This document shows, piece after piece, positions 25,350-36,841 of a stretch of 50,179 nt of DNA; position 1 is the stretch's first letter, and every line of letters begins with the position of its first letter. The DNA lies in contig JAYMTF010000142.1 of NCBI GenBank assembly GCA_036897485.1, forward strand, positions 1 to 50,179. The letters run 5' to 3'. A program made the position numbers and the translations under genes. The notes beneath the pieces were generated by a model that did no database searches, was not told the origin of the DNA, and saw only the letters and a program-made list of their open reading frames with translations. This DNA is from Pelargonium nanum (lineage: Eukaryota > Streptophyta > Magnoliopsida > Geraniales > Geraniaceae).

Positions 25350-28090
25350 TTTTACTGCTCTGAATGGCGCCTTTCTCTCTCGGTCCGGGAATACTGAATA
25401 TAAGAAATAGAAATACATTACATAAAGTTTATTGCATTTCAAACTTAGTAGCGGACGTGTAGTAAAGAGAGTTTTATTGCTCTAGCGGATTAGCACAAAT
25501 TTCAATTTTATAGGAATAAGAAATCCCGGGAATGTACAAGCCCTAAATCTAAGTAAAAGTATTTATACTAAATTATCAGATGGAAAAGATTTCGCAAGTT
25601 GATAAAGAGAATTCAAGCTAGGTTCCTTAACTATAACAAGATATCTTGCTTCTGTAGATATAGGAAATTTAGAGTTTTTTAGATTTTGTACAAAAGGTAT
25701 CCTCAAAAAGGGAACAACATGCGAGTAATCCTAAAGTTTTAAATTACTGCAAATGCATACGTAAGAGAAGTGAACGAAGAAACGTTAATATATAGCGCCC
25801 TAAAAATTTTTATTAGAAGAGGGATCCTGGTGAAGGAGTCCTCTATTACTTTTAGAAGTCTTGTTTAGAATAGTAATTTGGTCTTTATCTTGTATGTCTT
25901 GTAAGCAAAGGATTTTTGTAAAAAGTCCACGTTTTGGGGCTAGAGATACCACTATACAAATTTTACTTGATAATTGAATCCTCCTTTCTAAGCCCCCTAT
26001 AATTGTGCAACGTGCTCGCTAGTTTACCATGTAAAAATAGAGACTCTTGTTTGCCTGTATACCAGTGTCCCTAAATATACTTCAAATCAAAAGAAGGTTA
26101 TTCCATAAATAGAAAAGAACCCAAGTTTCAGTTATTCTAAGGTATGACATATATACGGGATATTAGAGTAACTCTAAATAATAGATTTTTTCCATGTAAA
26201 TAAGAATTCTTAAAATAGTAATTTACGGTTAATAAATTTCACTTATTTTTATGCAAATATCTTGGTTAGTGCTTTTCGTATTTTTACTTTTAATTACTTA
26301 CCTACCGATCCGCAGAATTTCCTAGTTGCTTTTTGGATGCTGCCCGAGTAATTTAATAAGCTGGGTTATGCTCTTTTCAAGGATTCCCCTAGTGGAAAGC
26401 ATGACTAATTTATAAACTAAAACGTAACCCATATGTGTCGTAGAGCTCTTGAACAAAGAAAGGGTAATTAAAAGGCAATCGTCTTTAAAGTCTATTCAAC
26501 CGATGGGTGAAGTAATAAAGGTTATAAGGCACCATAACCCTACAAAAGCTATTTACATATTATTCGTTATTAAATCATAAGTCAAAGGGCTACACAAAGA
26601 GTAAAAAAGGGCCAATAATGCGAATTATTCCCTAGAAGAGTACCCATATATATCTTGTTTACCCTCGACTTCACTACAAAAACTACTGGAACGCAGAGTA
26701 AGCCTGTAGAGTGTTATAAAGGAATAGTTTAGAAATGGTCACTAAAAGTTGCTTAAACTTAAGAGCAGGAATTTTATATAGACACTCTCTTTTGCCAAGA
26801 ATGTATAAAGCTTTATCTGTAAATGCCCATCAAGATACAAACAAGGTTTTTTAAAGACCCTTTACCAAAAAGTGTATAATAAGCTTGAAATAGATATATT
26901 AGTAATGACTAAATAAACAGAGGATACTTAGGAAATTTCATTGTTAAATAAAGATAAGAATATGCTTATATATAATTATAGAAACTAAAGCAAAAAATTA
27001 TATTTAATAGAGTATCCTTGAAAAGAGGAAACAAAGACTCCACTTTATAATAAGGTACTCATATAAAAATCAAGTTTACGTTCTTTGGCCTTGTCTTCAA
27101 CAATAAAAGTATCCTAACTACTAGATATAAGACATAAGACGTAAAATACGAATAACTCCTCTCTAACTAGCTGATTCAGATTTCCCAGCTTCTCTGATAA
27201 CTAAAGACTTGAATCAACGAAAAAAAGAATATTAGTTGTAGAACCCTTTAAAAACACAATTTACTTGTCCGCCTGTCTAGTAACTCTGAATATTTTTGTT
27301 GCTTTTTCTTTATTCTACATAGGATTTACCTTTTCTCAAAAGAAAATTTATAAGGAAAGAACTCAGACATTAGTACATATCGTTTGAGATATTCTACCCG
27401 TGTCAAACCCGTCTCCTTCATATTAAGAAAAGTATTCCGGAGCTCCTTAACAAGAATAAAAGAAAGATTACACTGAAAATTTTAAATCTAATAATACAGT
27501 GTATTCTAGTAGCTATTTAATTCGAAATAGAGTCAAAGTTCTCATATTTAATATCGAGTTAAATTCTCAATTCATCCATCTATACTTTTCTTAATTCTCG
27601 CTTACACATTTGTAATTATTAATTTTTTTTAGTAGATGCTAAGTAAAACAAAAAATTGTAAAAAAAGGCTCCGCATGCCTTGTGCCTTGGTTGGTACTTT
27701 TACCCCTGGCTCTCTCAATTCTGGGAAATCGGTTAGACCCGAGTAAAGAACAAGATTGCTTTGTATAATACATTATTATTGTAAAGCCCCTTATTAGGTA
27801 AAGGCTTTGGTCTATAAGGGATTCTGTAAGACTTAGTCATTAAATTCTACCAGTAGTGCGACCCCGTTCTACTTAGGACAGAAATAAGGAATAGGGGTCC
27901 CCTTTTGTTAGATATTTCTGCAGCGTCTATATAGCTTTTTTAGGATTTTAGGGTGTACGAAAACCAAAAACGAGAGAAACCATACCCTATATTTTTGAAA
28001 AGACGTACTTTTTCTCAATAAACTTTTGTCATAAGAATTTTTTACACAACAATGTGAAACTTACTTTAAATATGAGAAAATTCACAGCTA
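25350..28090. other. AT-rich spacer
   Basis: No gene was seen. Palindromic motifs occur near 25823, 25845 and 26386, and a perfect GGGG-T-CCCC lies at 27894-27902. Composition is otherwise background. Confidence 0.5.
27894..27902. repeat. perfect GGGG-T-CCCC palindrome
   Basis: A compact member of the short palindrome class, followed by TTTTG. The loop is too small for a stable RNA hairpin of its own, so it may act at DNA level or be a scar. Confidence 0.55.
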
Positions 28091-28098
28091 ACTTTAAA

Positions 28099-28180
28099 GG
28101 GCACCCCTGTATTCGAACCATTGACATATCTCTAAATGTATTCCAGTTTTAGTTTCAGATTAAGGGATTCTAAGCTGCCC
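28099..28180 (-). tRNA. tRNA-like remnant, 82 nt, identity unclear
   Basis: On the minus strand the stretch starts GGGCAGC and ends GGTGCCC, giving a five-pair acceptor stem (GGGCA with TGCCC), at tRNA length. GTCAATGG-TTCGAAT is a standard variable-loop/T-arm start. The 3' side of the T-stem (ACAGG) does not pair with it. An anticodon-like stem CTAAA/TTTAG encloses an 11-base loop instead of seven. No clear D-arm is visible. Both ends and the T-loop fit a tRNA, but two of the three internal stems do not. It follows the frame 28395-28195 by 14 bases on the same strand. Confidence 0.4.
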
Positions 28181-28194
28181 TAAACAACCTATAA

Positions 28195-28395
28195 CTAAAA
28201 AATATTAGATAAATAAAGTGGAACTTTTAATGAAAAACTTGGCATATTTTTGTAAACAAGGGATACGTTAGTAAATGAGAAAGACGGTAATTGTTTTCGA
28301 ATCTGGATCAACGAAAAAACTGAAAAGAAATATATTTTTGCGTATTCTGTAAGGGGTTTTTTAAGTTCTAGGAATTCCCGCCATCTTAGGTCCAT
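28195..28395 (-). CDS. ATG-started open frame of 66 codons, unknown
   Basis: A minus-strand frame with a proper ATG. The N-terminus is charged and amphipathic (MDLRWREFLELKKPLTEYAK), followed by hydrophobic stretches rich in Phe, Ser and Leu. It has few background motifs inside. The tRNA-like remnant 28180-28099 lies just downstream on the same strand, an arrangement common in organelle transcripts that are cut at tRNAs. No family was recognised. The ATG start and neighbour make it somewhat better than most frames, but length does not exceed chance. Confidence 0.28.
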   Translation of the reverse strand: MDLRWREFLELKKPLTEYAKIYFFSVFSLIQIRKQLPSFSFTNVSLVYKNMPSFSLKVPLYLSNIF

Positions 28396-28399
28396 TCGT

Positions 28400-31300
28400 C
28401 CTTAAACTTTGTATATAATTATAATATTAATTCATTACGGTAATTTTTGAGGTAAAAGAGAAGCCTTTTGTTCTAGGTCCTTTAAGGGGAAGAACTTTAA
28501 AGTATGTAATAATAGATGTTTCGAAATTCTGATAGTTTAGAGAGTAAGGACAACTACAGCAAGTGCGCGCTATATAAATAATATTGATTGCAAAACAGCT
28601 GTAACATCTTAAAACAAGGGGAAAGCTTTTCCCTCTACTAAAACTCCAGGGTATTTAAGATAGTTAAAAAACTCAAAAACAAAGGGAGCTTCGGTACTTG
28701 TGGCTCCCCTAAATCACAAAATATGCAATCTTAAGGAATGCAAGGGATTTCAATTCCTTAATGAAATAGTTTAGGTAGAAGGAAGAGTATGTAGTGCGTT
28801 TCGGGGTTTATAGGGTATAGAACCCCCTGCTTTGTTAGACAAAACTTAGTAACTTACGTATTTCTTATCCAGCTTAAACCTTTTTTTCTGGGACACTTAA
28901 CTAAACTACTATACTTTATTGACCCTTTATATATTTGAATCATAAAAGCATTCATTATTAGATATCCTGCTAGTAAAAAGCAATATGGTAGAGTAGTTAC
29001 ACGCATTAATCTAGGTTATGTAAAGCCTACTATAGGAATCACTTGCCAGTATAAAGGATTCCGTTTATGTAACTCTGGATTTCACATTTTTCTAAATTGT
29101 TCGTAATTTTGACTAACTTGCCGGTTTTTAGATCGTATTATAATATTAAGGGAATTTTGCTACATATGCTAGTGTAAACAATTAATTATTGTATTTGTTA
29201 TGCTCTTGAATTTTTTGAATTCGATATATTTTTAGAAATATAAATGAGAGTAGTCTTTCTTGGGGTTGTTTAAAGAGTTAGTCAAAGCCTGTACGGGGAT
29301 ATAATTCAGCAGCGGCAATTAAAAAAGAGACTTAATTAAGATTCTGGGTATAGTCGTATAGTCTACGCAAGCTTTAAGACAGCTTTACCTAATAAGGTAA
29401 GGAGGGGCTCTAAATTTCTTTATCTAAGCAAGTTATTCTAAGCCTATTTGTGCTGTAAGTCGCTGCCTTTTAGTCCTAACAGGAATTCTTTTAAACTTTA
29501 TAAAAGGGTAGCCTTTAGTTATTGCTAGCCTCCTAGCTTTTTGGTATAAGATGTAACGCAGCGAGAGTTTACTTTTATTAAGCCTGTAATTTTTACTGGG
29601 ATTTAAGATCTTTGTAACATCGAGGGTACCCGCCCGATTTTGGCAGTCAGTGCTCCTTTAGTAGTCTAGTAACTCCGGAACCTATAATAGCTTTTCTATT
29701 TAGTTTGTTGTTTATTATATGGAAACTTATTTGTTTAGGGGCTTCCCTAGGAGAATATTATAGTGGAGATCCCTTATTATAATATTTTATTTAATCCCGT
29801 AAGTTTTGCCAACCCTTTTATACTACTAAAGACTGCTGAATTAAGCCTCGGATAAGTATAATACAAAAAAGGATTGTCTGCAAAATATTAAGTGTAAAAA
29901 CCGTTGCTTCTATTTTGTGATTTATCGGTGCGCCCCTTTAGTTTGGTACTCCAAAACCCCCTTTGTTTGAGAAGTTAAAGAGGATGCTTTAAAGTATATA
30001 AATTTCTTTGGTATGTTTTGAAAGACCCCTGACAGGAGCTGGTTATTTTAATGGGACCCTCTTAAGCTAGTTGACTAAGCTAGAGTACAACGAAGTCTTT
30101 GTCGAGAGATCTTCTATTTTCTATATGAGTGTAACTCCTTTGTATCCAGTTATATAAAGAGCCATTATTCTCCTCAAGTCTGGAGTTTCCACAGAGCAAT
30201 TCCTCTTCGAAGTAGGTTGCATCTTATCCTATATAATATAATCTTTTTGATCAAGAAAATAATTTTAGTAGTGCCTGGCAGAGACCTTGTATCGGTTTTT
30301 ATTACAGAATAGTATATAGTATAAGAAGTTCTAAAAGTCTTGTTTATTTGAACTTTATATAGGGAATTACTAAGCAGGGATTTTGGTATATAACATTTGA
30401 ATGCTTAATAACATAAGTGAGAAGAGCTTCTAATTTCAGTTTCTTACATACGAGGTCACGGACTCTAGCAGGTGCGGAAACCTTGAAGGATCGAATACCC
30501 CTAGCAAGTTGCATTATTAAATAGATTGAAGGGACCTCTTACTAATTTAAATAGTATAAAGAGAAATCTCTAATGAATGTAGGAGGAATTTGTCCTTTTT
30601 TACCATGGTAATGCTCTTCTCTTAGTTACTGACTATACTTCACTAGCAATTGTATAAAACGCTTGGCTTTAGCTATTCCTTCAATTTGAGTCTAACCATA
30701 CAAGATTATAGCGCTCTGTATACCTCGAAGTGGGTTTCTTTGCTATACTAGCTTTAGGAAGGAAAGAATCCTTACAAAAAAGAAAAAAATTTTTAGTAGT
30801 AACTCGTATTGCATAAAATCTCAGAAAAAGAGTAAAACCAAAACTTCGAAAAAAAATAAAAACAGAGAATACCCATCTAATTTTAAAAGTTAAATAAAAG
30901 AGTTTTATCGGATAGGTTCGATCGAGTGAAATAGGGATCCTTTGTCACAATACTAAGCTTGGCTCGAGAGTACTCCAATACTTTGGACTTTTGTGGGCCT
31001 ATTCGTTAACTTCAATATGACATACAAGTTAGGACTAGGTGTTTCCCTACTTGAATATAAAATAACTTTAGGAGTCTAGTAACTAGTAAGTAAGAGTATT
31101 TCGTTGTTGAAAACATTATTCAGAGATAAACAAAATACGCCAGAAATAACCTGTCTTCTTTGGCAAGATTTTGAGTATACAAAACTTAAGTATAAGGACT
31201 TTCCCCACTTTTTATATCTGATCGATAGCTTAGGTTTTTTGCTGAACACAAGAAAACCCTAACTTGCAATTAAGACTGACTTTATAATAAATAGCTTAAA

Positions 31301-31890
31301 TGCACTAGTAAGTCATATATAAGACCTCCAAAAGCAATTTTTAGTTTGGTTTAAGTATTTTTTAAAAAGGTAAGGAATAGAACTAGTTCAGGTAGTCGTT
31401 TTATTGCTGATAAACGAGAAAGAATGAGTACAGATTATGAAATATAGGAAAAGCTTTGAGCTCTCACCTCCGAAATTAGTAGCTAGTATTAAAGCAAGAC
31501 CTTAGGATTTAAAGCAAAGGGTGTTTTCCTCTATTATATGCATTTAATACCTACTTGTAAAAAAGGACAGGTTATTTTTACTCAGACTGGTATGAAGCGC
31601 TAATTTTAAGGTATCTCTTCAAAAACTATAAATAACTAGATTGCTTATACAGGCTTCCTAAAGTATCCAGTTATGCCTTATTGTACTAACTTTACGCGAA
31701 GCCTAATTAAAGGAGCCCTAGAAAGAGTCGGCTAAATTACTCAAATCTATATGGATTCTCTGTAAAAAAAAAACTCCTAGACTTCTGGTTATCGGTATGT
31801 ACCAGGATCCTGCTGTATTACTTAAAAAGTCCAGTAAGTCAGCTCTCGTCATTGATTTATTAGCTTGTATTAAAAAAAAGAAGTTAAATT
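28400..31890. other. AT-rich spacer
   Basis: No gene was called. A hairpin GGGAGC...GCTCCC with a 13-nt loop lies at 28684-28708. Two weak tRNA-like phrases (GGTAGAGTAGTT at about 28987, and GGGGATATAATTCAG at about 29296) have no supporting arms. Around 30790-30900 the sequence is markedly A-rich. Confidence 0.45.
28684..28708. repeat. hairpin with 6-bp stem and 13-nt loop
   Basis: GGGAGC at 28684-28689 pairs with GCTCCC at 28703-28708. It is larger-looped than the typical motif. No T-tract follows, so a bacterial-type terminator is unlikely. Confidence 0.4.
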
Positions 31891-31893
31891 TAA

Positions 31894-32136
31894 TTGGGTT
31901 CATATTGTATATCCGGACTTTACCTAAAACCTTTCTGTAAAATACCAAATATATTATCTTGTAGGACCGATATCCTATTAGATTCCCTTATATTAAGTTC
32001 TAAAGACCCTTATATATGTCTGGACTGGAATAGTCTATTTATTTTTACCAGAAATGTTTTTTATTTGTACTTTAATACTACAGCTTACCAGAACTCGATA
32101 AATCCGGGTTGTCTGGTTTTACTAATTGCAGAATGA
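31894..32136 (+). CDS. open frame of 80 codons, hydrophobic, unknown
   Basis: Opens at TTG. The product is Leu/Ile/Phe/Tyr-rich with four cysteines, with segments such as LFIFTRNVFYLYF (about residues 45-57) that might insert in a membrane. The opposite strand also has an overlapping open frame (31718-31948), and the base pattern hardly differs from the spacer. No family was recognised; probably chance. Confidence 0.15.
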   Translation: MGSYCISGLYLKPFCKIPNILSCRTDILLDSLILSSKDPYICLDWNSLFIFTRNVFYLYFNTTAYQNSINPGCLVLLIAE

Positions 32137-32139
32137 ATC

Positions 32140-33080
32140 TGCCTGGTAGTAATTATAAGTAGTCAGGCACTTGTTTCCTTTTTAAACGGGAAAATTCTTA
32201 ATGTTTATTAAGTCAAGATACGTGGAGTCAAAGTACTGATGTAATAAAATCCCTTAATATCAAGAGAGCCCTTTGGGAGTCAAAATATAGCAACTATGAA
32301 ACGGAAACCTTGAATCTTGGGGGGATGCTTTTTATACAAAAGGCTACCTAGATATGTACTAAAACTTGTAATTTACGTCAGAGTCATAATATAGGTAACT
32401 AAATACTCGTACTGCTTTTCTGAATAATTAAGTATACTAAACTGACGCTGCTATAGAATCTCGAAACTTTTGTGTTTAAGGTTAGACTCAATGAAACACA
32501 TTTATATGCTTACTTGTATTCATTACTCGAGGGTAATTACTAACTCTTTTTAACACTAAGTACTCTTACAACAAAGTAATATGAAATAAAGCAGGGCAGG
32601 AAATCTTTATTATCCGGATAAGGGCAGCGTATACCTCTAAAATAAAGGGGCTCTTCTTCTCATAGAAGTCAGCGAATAGCTTTAAAAGTTATAAAGGTTT
32701 AAATTTATGAGTTTTTGGTAGTAACAGGATTCCATTACGAAAATTTATCTATAACATGGTTATATCCCTAAACAAAAGTGGAAACTGTCCAATTAGATTA
32801 GGCCCTCCTTAAAACTTCTACTCCAAGATTTAAAGTTGAATTCCGAAACTATTTAAAAAGCAGGAAATAAGGAGTAATAGGGTATGGCATAGAAGGGGGG
32901 CTCCATATTATATAAAAAGCTTCCTATAACGCATCTTATCTCAAACTCTCAAACTCAGTATTGTAATTGTTAAAATGGATCCCCTTTTAATAAAGTACTT
33001 ACCGGCAAGAGTTTTGAGAGTTTCTAAAATAAAAGGATCCTTTACTATTATACCAGGTAAGGCCTTACTCAGGGACTTAT
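32140..33080. other. AT-rich spacer
   Basis: No gene was seen. Palindromic motifs are dense (about 32652, 32898, 32978), ending with a perfect AAAGGATCCTTT at 33032-33043. Confidence 0.5.
33032..33043. repeat. perfect 12-bp palindrome AAAGGATCCTTT
   Basis: It has zero loop and the core of the motif class in its simplest form. A shifted relative, GGATCCCCTTTTAA, lies about 55 bases upstream. Confidence 0.6.
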
Positions 33081-33086
33081 ATAACT

Positions 33087-33296
33087 TTGTTTTCTTTGTT
33101 GGCCGGCCGAGAAATCAGTGTTCTAGATAGGTACAACGCAGTGTTTCGTAACCTATTTAATAAATGCGAGTTTGCTTTTGTTATAATAAGGAGAGCTAGA
33201 ATTTGTAATGTAAACCCTTTTGATTCCCTACAAAAAAAAGGGACGTCGAATCCTGAAAAATCCAAGGCGTTTTCTTCATATTATACTTTTTGGTAA
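33087..33296 (+). CDS. open frame of 69 codons, unknown, weak
   Basis: A plus-strand frame, non-ATG start. The first half has balanced make-up (REISVLDRYNAVFRNLFNK), and the second half is lysine/serine-rich. The opposite strand is open over nearly the same bases (33077-33265), so the stop-free run may reflect local composition. No family was recognised. It lies 470 bases before the better candidate at 33763 on the same strand. Confidence 0.18.
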   Translation: MFSLLAGREISVLDRYNAVFRNLFNKCEFAFVIIRRARICNVNPFDSLQKKGTSNPEKSKAFSSYYTFW

Positions 33297-33762
33297 TCAC
33301 AGGAAAAATAAACAATACGTAAGTAAATTTAGGTCTGGAGGTCTTCCTTTTTGTCCTTTAATTTCTTTTAGAATAAAGTGAATACTTCTTATTAAGCTAA
33401 GGATACTACTATACTGGGTCTCATAAAGCTATGATAAAGGGAAATGCTCTTTTTATATAGTCCAGCTTGCGTAAGAATTTCTAAAAATATGGGATTACAT
33501 TCAAAAAATGGTGAGAGTATAAGTAAATTTCTTGTAGGAATAGAGTCTTTTGAAAAGCCGAAAAAACCAGTAATATTTCTAGATTCCTGTGTTTTATGGA
33601 GTTTGTAACAAGATTTAGCATTATGACCTTACTAGGGGGAGCCCCATTATCTATTACCTCATTCATAAAGGTATATTTTCTCTATATAGGATAAAAAAAG
33701 GTTATAGTAATTCACGGGAATCCTAAAGGATGTCTATTAAAGATTTTGAAACGTATTAGCTA

Positions 33763-33975
33763 ATGCTAACTCTTTCCCACCTTTCTTCATACCTTATTCA
33801 TATCTCACCGACCCTTTGGGCAGATCTTTATGGTACCATTAATGAGTTTCTCTTTCCTAATGAGGAAGCTTCAATCCCGGAAGACAACCCAGAAAAGAAA
33901 GATTTCACCCCTTTCTTTTTCGTTGCCTATTTTGGAATCCTAGCTATAGTTCTGATTTGGGGGAGTCAAAAGTAA
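33763..33975 (+). CDS. small putative single-pass membrane protein, 70 codons
   Basis: One of the two best protein-like islands. It starts at ATG 33763, and an earlier in-frame ATG at 33730 would add MSIKDFETY but is separated by one TAG (33757-33759). The product has a mixed N-terminus (LSSYLIHISPTLWADLYGTI), an acidic, proline-bearing linker (about residues 32-47: PNEEASIPEDNPEKKD) and one C-terminal hydrophobic span at about residues 50-66 ending WGSQK. The base pattern is clearly non-background: many CA/TG steps and few GG-N-CC motifs. The stop overlaps AAAAGTAAGTT, which resembles a eukaryotic 5' splice site, and the start follows TATTAG, which resembles an intron end. It may therefore be an exon rather than a whole gene. 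No family was recognised. Confidence 0.42.
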   Translation: MLTLSHLSSYLIHISPTLWADLYGTINEFLFPNEEASIPEDNPEKKDFTPFFFVAYFGILAIVLIWGSQK

Positions 33976-34217
33976 GTTGTTTTTATTCTTTATATGAGAA
34001 ATCGCTTGATCTAGGATTCTTTGTTCCGTTGTATTTATAGAGAGTAGCCTGCATTACTAACGTCAAAGTCGACCCAAATTTCTATGAAAAGCACCCTTAT
34101 TACTACTGTATCCTAAGAAACTAGAAGAAAGTCAACAAGCTAAAGCTTCCCTAAATGTAAGACTTGTTTCAGGCAAGATTTATCTTGTAAGTCATGAATT
34201 CTTTAAGTCAAGTACTC

Positions 34218-34403
34218 TTATTCTCCTTCTCTCAATAGGTCTTGAACCATGTCCATGTTGCACCCTAAAAAGGTTGCTGTGAATAGGTTTGTTTTCTTAG
34301 TTCTTAATTCCTCTTCAGTTCCTTCAGAGCCAAACCAAGCTTTCCTATTACCTTGATTTATCCAACCAAGATTGAGTACTAAACCGGAGGCTCCTATGCT
34401 TTT
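34218..34403 (-). CDS. 61-codon protein-like island, faint ankyrin-repeat character
   Basis: A minus-strand frame open from just after a TAG to a TAA at 34220-34218, with no early ATG. The composition is strikingly protein-like: GASGLVLNLGWINQGNRKAW, then an acidic/basic stretch, then KTNLFTATFLGCNMDMVQDL ending LREGE. The last part fits an ankyrin-repeat pattern loosely (small residue, GxN, hydrophobic, V, LL, G). Past the TAA the same frame gives SCLKQVLHLGKL-stop-LVDFLL, which fits an ankyrin helix pair better, at about repeat distance. The upstream edge GTTTAG resembles an intron end. The frame lacks background palindromes over 34218-34380. Possible readings are a decayed ankyrin-repeat gene, an exon, or a gene using TAA/TAG as sense. 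The ankyrin call is weak. Confidence 0.35.
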   Translation of the reverse strand, partial: KSIGASGLVLNLGWINQGNRKAWFGSEGTEEELRTKKTNLFTATFLGCNMDMVQDLLREGE

Positions 34404-34439
34404 CTAAACTCCTTAGTTAGAGTGAGATCTACAGATTCA

Positions 34440-35400
34440 GAAGTAAATCGAACCTAGAGGGCTCCGAGAGGGACCTGCGAGTGGAATTTTCCACCTCTTT
34501 TTTTTGTATAACACCTTTAACTATTACTTCTAAGTCTTGAACGACTCCTGGTCAATTGAAAAGCAAAATGTCCCGATTTGGAATCACTTAAATAGACAAT
34601 CCTTTATATAGACTCATTCACTTTTCATTTTAAGAATGCTATATGCTATCCCAATCAAGGGGCCTCGAGAAGCTCTTCTATAATTTATAATAATATAGGA
34701 AACTCTTGTGGATCTCGTCGATAGCCCTTCCTTTTTGTTTGAGCAAGTTTCGCTGCGTAAGACCCTGGTTTTAGAGAAGTCCTGGTTATAATCTTAAGAG
34801 ACTTAGAGCGTTCCACACGGGGGTCCCTTACCCTTTTCAGTAACTGCGTTTTACTGTAGTACTAAACCTAAAATGTACTTCTTAGCTCTTACCTATGTTT
34901 AATGTCTTGTAGTTTTCTACGTTTATCAATTATGGAAGTTCGTTCTTTTTTTATTATTTATTACTAACTCTTCCTCCTTGTATAGAATGTATCTAAAATA
35001 AAGTATATCTTTTAAATCCAAGAAAATCCCCTACAATATAAGTATTATCCCGGATAGGGGGGCTCTAACTTGCGCTTAAACACTCCACTATAATATATAA
35101 TTAGAGATTACTCAGAAGAGCTAGGCTGGGTCAAAAGAAGTAAAAAAAAAAGACTAGTTAAAAGGGTAAAAGGCCTTGGATCATCAATCTTGTCATAATA
35201 AAAGCAAAAACTTGAAAGGGGTCTCTCTGAGTTGTTTCTATGTTTTAGTATTCTCCTTGAAAGTATATGAGTTTTCAGAATTCTATAACTACGTAAAGGG
35301 CATAAAAATAACAATGCTAATCCTAGTTGTTCCTAATTCGGATAACCAAGTAAAAGGTATGCTATAGTACTCCTTGAAATGATCATTTTTACTAAGATAT
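34440..35400. other. spacer, no convincing gene
   Basis: Two overlapping opposite-strand frames (35108-35314 and 35176-35367) shadow one another and are low-complexity. GC-richer phrases occur at 34450-34500, including GTGGAATTTTCCAC, an inverted repeat at about 34480-34493. Confidence 0.4.
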
Positions 35401-35459
35401 AAATGAGCTGCAACATTATGACAAAAATTGTAAAATTAACCTGCTCGCAAGTAGCTTCT

Positions 35460-35532
35460 TTAGTCATAATTTATCTTATGTTACGGCAGAGCGCTTTTGA
35501 TTTAATGTCGATGGTTCAAACCCAATACTACT
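35460..35532 (+). tRNA. tRNA-like remnant, identity unclear
   Basis: ACGGCAGAGCGC at about 35483-35494 resembles the 3' side of a D-arm. It is followed by CTTTTGATTTAATG, where an anticodon arm should be. GTCGATGG-TTCAAAC-CCAAT at about 35507-35525 is a good T-arm: three inner pairs plus one G-T. The anticodon arm is too short for a normal tRNA by roughly ten bases. An open frame (35403-35627) runs through the same DNA but is probably incidental. Confidence 0.35.
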
Positions 35533-35639
35533 GTGAAGAACTTAACTTATTAAATTGCTTCTCAATACTCAATCTTAACATGGAGACTTATAACGTCTTA
35601 AAATGTATCTTAAACCTAGACTATTAGGATACTATGAAA

Positions 35640-36840
35640 ACCTTTTTATTTTAACTTAATACTGGAGAGCTGCTACTATATAATAGAACCCAGTGTCTAT
35701 TAAGAGGTAAAAAGAGATCTATAATTTTTTCTTTTTGTTTAGTATTTCCCAGCAGCTATAAATATAATAAGGATTTTAACCTCTGTATACCCATTATGTG
35801 TTACCTTACTATATTAGTAGTCTAAACCTGGAAGCAACTATTAAAAAAATACTATATCTCTTAGTTTTGTAACTTTTTGTTTAAAAGACACCTACTAGAA
35901 ATTAAGGAAATCCAGACTAGGAGCCTAACCTGCCGCTTCTTGTACTAATAGGAGAGATTTTAATCTATATAAACTTTAAAGGTTGTTTCTCAAGACAAGG
36001 TTCTGAGAATAGTTAGTTAAGTCTAAAAGCCCTAATTTCAAGATTTACCTATTAAGAAAACTTTCTTGAAACTGTATAATTTGTAAAAGAGAATGAATAG
36101 TAGTAAATAAAATTTAAAACAATAAAATCTTGGTTAGCTTCAATTCTTCGCTTAATATAAGGAATCGACGAACCCTATTCACGAATGAATTAAGAGGATA
36201 GAAAGAATAAACTATATCACACTAATAGGGACCTGCTATATGTAGATTTTTTTGTAAGTGTTTTTCTAGTTTATATTTAGTTTTATTCTAATTACGTTAT
36301 TACTTTTCTTTCATAACAAGATTTGCTCTTTTAGTATTATAGTATTATAAATTAAGAAACCCATTTTGATTTTGAAAATTTTCAATAAACTACTCTGCAT
36401 ACTTTTTAATTTCTAGTTGAGAATAAAATTGTAAAAGGATCCATACAATATAAACTTATTTAGTTAGCCGGAACCCAGTTCTAAGCTTCTCGGAAACACG
36501 CATTCTTTGCAAACTTTGTTAAAAAAGGACAACCTCTTATTGATTAGTTAGAGTGAAATTACGCATTACTTAATTTTTACTTTATTCCGTTTTTGACAAG
36601 AATATCTGGATGCTGTCTGTATTATTATGGATGTAGACCCAGACTCACTAAACTAAATTACTCACTTCCTGCACTCCCTTGTAGTTAACAACAACTCGAA
36701 ACGCTATATTATTTAACTAAAGTTAAAATCTAGGGCCCCAATTCCAATTCCTGAGTTCTCTCGTAAGTGATCGATAGAGTCAATTTAGGTATTTGCCTAC
36801 TTATATATCATACCCTTAAGAATGGAAACAGGTTTTTTAA
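35640..36840. other. AT-rich spacer
   Basis: No gene was seen. The stretch 36090-36420 is among the most A+T-rich parts of the window. Only occasional palindromic motifs occur (about 36435 AAAAGGATCC). Confidence 0.5.
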
Positions 36841-36841
36841 T

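Noticed and set aside
28684-28708. Intrinsic terminator
   Set aside because: The hairpin has a large loop and no T-tract, and no gene ends just before it.
28980-29040. Possible tRNA (GGTAGAGTAGTT)
   Set aside because: The D-arm phrase is isolated, with no T-loop at the right distance.
29290-29360. Possible tRNA (GGGGATATAATTCAG start)
   Set aside because: Only a 5' end resemblance; no anticodon arm, T-arm or acceptor match follows.
33077-33265. Minus-strand 62-codon frame
   Set aside because: Shadow of the plus-strand frame at 33087-33296; neither is strong.
33481-33666. Minus-strand 61-codon frame
   Set aside because: Short and without distinct base pattern. Part of the sequence reads acceptably, but nothing supports it beyond that.
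35108-35367. Two overlapping opposite-strand frames
   Set aside because: Low-complexity leucine/serine runs arise from A-rich and T-rich tracts; they shadow each other.
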